Shown here: positions 63,013-64,000 of the stretch, one piece after another
Position numbering within the stretch: the first letter of the stretch is position 1
How the letters are laid out: each line of letters starts with the position of its first letter
DNA from: VFJQ01 sp044226525
GTDB lineage: Bacteria; Verrucomicrobiota; Verrucomicrobiia; Chthoniobacterales; Chthoniobacteraceae
Direction: 5' to 3'
Length of the DNA stretch: 64,000 bases
Assembly: GCA_044226525.1 (NCBI GenBank)
Contig: JBGAGV010000007.1
Location: 62,001-126,000 of the forward strand
Notes under the pieces: generated by a model
The model's input: only the letters and a program-made list of their open reading frames with translations
What the model was told of the DNA's origin: nothing
The model's database searches: none
Position numbers and translations under genes: made by a program

Positions 63013-63030
63013 CGCTGCGACTGCTCCTCC

Positions 63031-63681
63031 ATGCGAATCCTCGTCGTCGAAGATGAACCCGATCTGCTCCGCGGCCTGGCCCGCGCGTTGCGCGACGAGG
63101 GTTATGCCGTGGACACGGCCAGCGACGGCGACGATGGTCTCTTCAAGGCGCAGAGCATCAATTACGACGCCGTGGTGCTCGATGTGATGCTGCCGCAACT
63201 CGACGGCTGGGGAGTGCTGCGGCGGCTGCGCACGACCCAAAAAACGCCGGTGCTGATGCTCACCGCGCGCGACCGGAGCGCCGATCGAGTGCGCGGTCTC
63301 GATACCGGCGCAGACGACTACCTGGTGAAGCCGTTCGACCTGCCCGAATTACTCGCGCGGCTGCGTGCGCTGATTCGCCGCAGCGCGAGTGAGGCGCGTT
63401 CCATGCTCGAAATTGGCGCCGTGTGCATCGACCTCGCGGCCCGGACGGTGAACCGCAGCGGCGAACCCATTACACTCACCGCGCGCGAATATTCACTCGT
63501 GGAATACCTCGCACTTCACCGGGGTGAGGTGGTCACCCGCACTACCCTCTACGAGCATCTCTTTGACGAAAACGACGACACCCTCTCCAACCTGCTCGAT
63601 GTCCATGTCTCGAATGTCCGAAAGAAGCTCGGTCACGATTTCATCGTGACGCGGCGCGGCCACGGTTACTGCATCGAATGA
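63031..63681 (+). CDS. OmpR-family two-component response regulator
   Basis: A 216-residue regulator. The receiver domain (1-115) has EDE acidic residues near 8-10, phospho-acceptor Asp in VVLDVMLPQLDGW (near 51), MLTARD and the switch Lys in YLVKPFDL. The C-terminal winged helix (about 125-216) has LTAREYSLVEYLALHRG and LLDVHVSNVRKKLG, with RRGHGYCIE at the end. It resembles the QseB/PmrA/CusR branch. Its stop overlaps the histidine kinase start (ATGA). It is the natural candidate to bind the five direct-repeat boxes. Confidence 0.94.
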   Translation: MRILVVEDEPDLLRGLARALRDEGYAVDTASDGDDGLFKAQSINYDAVVLDVMLPQLDGWGVLRRLRTTQKTPVLMLTARDRSADRVRGLDTGADDYLVKPFDLPELLARLRALIRRSASEARSMLEIGAVCIDLAARTVNRSGEPITLTAREYSLVEYLALHRGEVVTRTTLYEHLFDENDDTLSNLLDVHVSNVRKKLGHDFIVTRRGHGYCIE

Positions 63682-64000
63682 GATTCCCCCGCTCCATCCG
63701 ATGGCGCCTGCAACTCTGGTATGGCGCGCTCTTCGTCGCGGTGGTGTGCGGCTTCGGCTTCACCGCCTTTCACCTCGAAAGCGCCCGGCAGTTTCACAAG
63801 ATCGATGAGGAACTTCAGGTGCGGCTCTCCGTGCTGGTCGATGCGCTGCGAGGTGCCCCGGATCGCGGCAAGGATCGGGATCGCACACCTGAGTTGCGCC
63901 TGAAACCGGGGCAGTCCACGCTCTTCGGCGATAAAGCCGGACACTATTACCTCATCTGGATGCAGGGGAAGGAGCCGGTGCTGCGCTCACCGAACGCCCC
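63678..64000 (+). CDS. Sensor histidine kinase, N-terminal part only
   Basis: The frame opens with ATG at 63678 overlapping the regulator stop and stays open to the window end (about 107 residues). It has a membrane span near residues 10-32 (LQLWYGALFVAVVCGFGFTAF) and an early periplasmic sensor part (FHKIDEELQVRLSVLVDALRG, then HYYLIWMQGKEPVLRS). HAMP and kinase domains would lie beyond the window. The coupling to the regulator marks it as the cognate sensor. Confidence 0.85.
   Translation, partial: MRFPRSIRWRLQLWYGALFVAVVCGFGFTAFHLESARQFHKIDEELQVRLSVLVDALRGAPDRGKDRDRTPELRLKPGQSTLFGDKAGHYYLIWMQGKEPVLRSPNA

Overview
The window is GC-rich bacterial chromosome and reads most like Verrucomicrobiota, possibly the Chthoniobacter/Spartobacteria side; that placement is inferred from gene content, not from a marker tree. 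Pointers are a five-domain PVC-type heme-binding CxxCH protein, YHYH-domain proteins, several secreted sulfatases and polysaccharide-active enzymes, Verrucomicrobia-style secreted proteins with bacterial-repeat modules, and dispersed GTTCAAC heptamers. Genes are dense, and many pairs overlap by ATGA or GTGA, which helps to fix starts.

Layout. 1-11.3 kb: a clan-A glycoside hydrolase cut by the window edge, rpsB-tsf with a terminator-like hairpin between them, a DUF3820 protein, a PL14-like polysaccharide lyase, the 1508-residue ThuA/F5-8C/SGNH/dehydrogenase/cytochrome fusion, an agarase-like glycoside hydrolase and a lipoprotein. 11.4-18.9 kb: mutS, secreted and membrane hypotheticals, argG. 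19.1-21.4 kb: an AT-richer pair of overlapping genes, a TIR-domain membrane protein and a coiled-coil membrane protein. 21.6-24.7 kb: small membrane proteins overlapping a COG1964/Tes-like radical SAM enzyme. 24.8-30.5 kb: a beta-helix secreted protein, tRNA-Leu(TAA), a tiny lipoprotein with a strong terminator, mpg and a NIF3-family gene. 30.6-35.3 kb: a six-gene minus-strand operon (sppA, CPBP protease, thiL, tsaE, tsaB, sugar nucleotidyltransferase). 35.5-41.7 kb: a Ser/Thr kinase, a Spns-like MFS transporter and, divergent from it, an Aas-like acyltransferase/acyl-activating enzyme.

41.76-64 kb is the most interesting part. Nine minus-strand genes for exported or probably exported proteins (metallophosphoesterase, M14 carboxypeptidase, two ceramidase-like proteins, sulfatase, alpha/beta hydrolase, YHYH+PEBP protein, a CC-motif protein, and a 3194-residue YHYH-Lcl-sulfatase-phosphoesterase giant) sit opposite a two-component system (OmpR-type regulator plus histidine kinase). 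Five 22-bp boxes, each a direct repeat of two 11-bp units of the type CTTCACGTnnn / CTTAAGGTnnn, lie 17-18 nt before the first start codon of each transcription unit, including that of the regulator itself. Together these five units account for every gene in the block. The giant protein carries fused copies of modules that also exist as stand-alone genes in the same set. I read this as one self-regulated regulon for a secreted hydrolase set. Its inducing signal and substrate are unknown.
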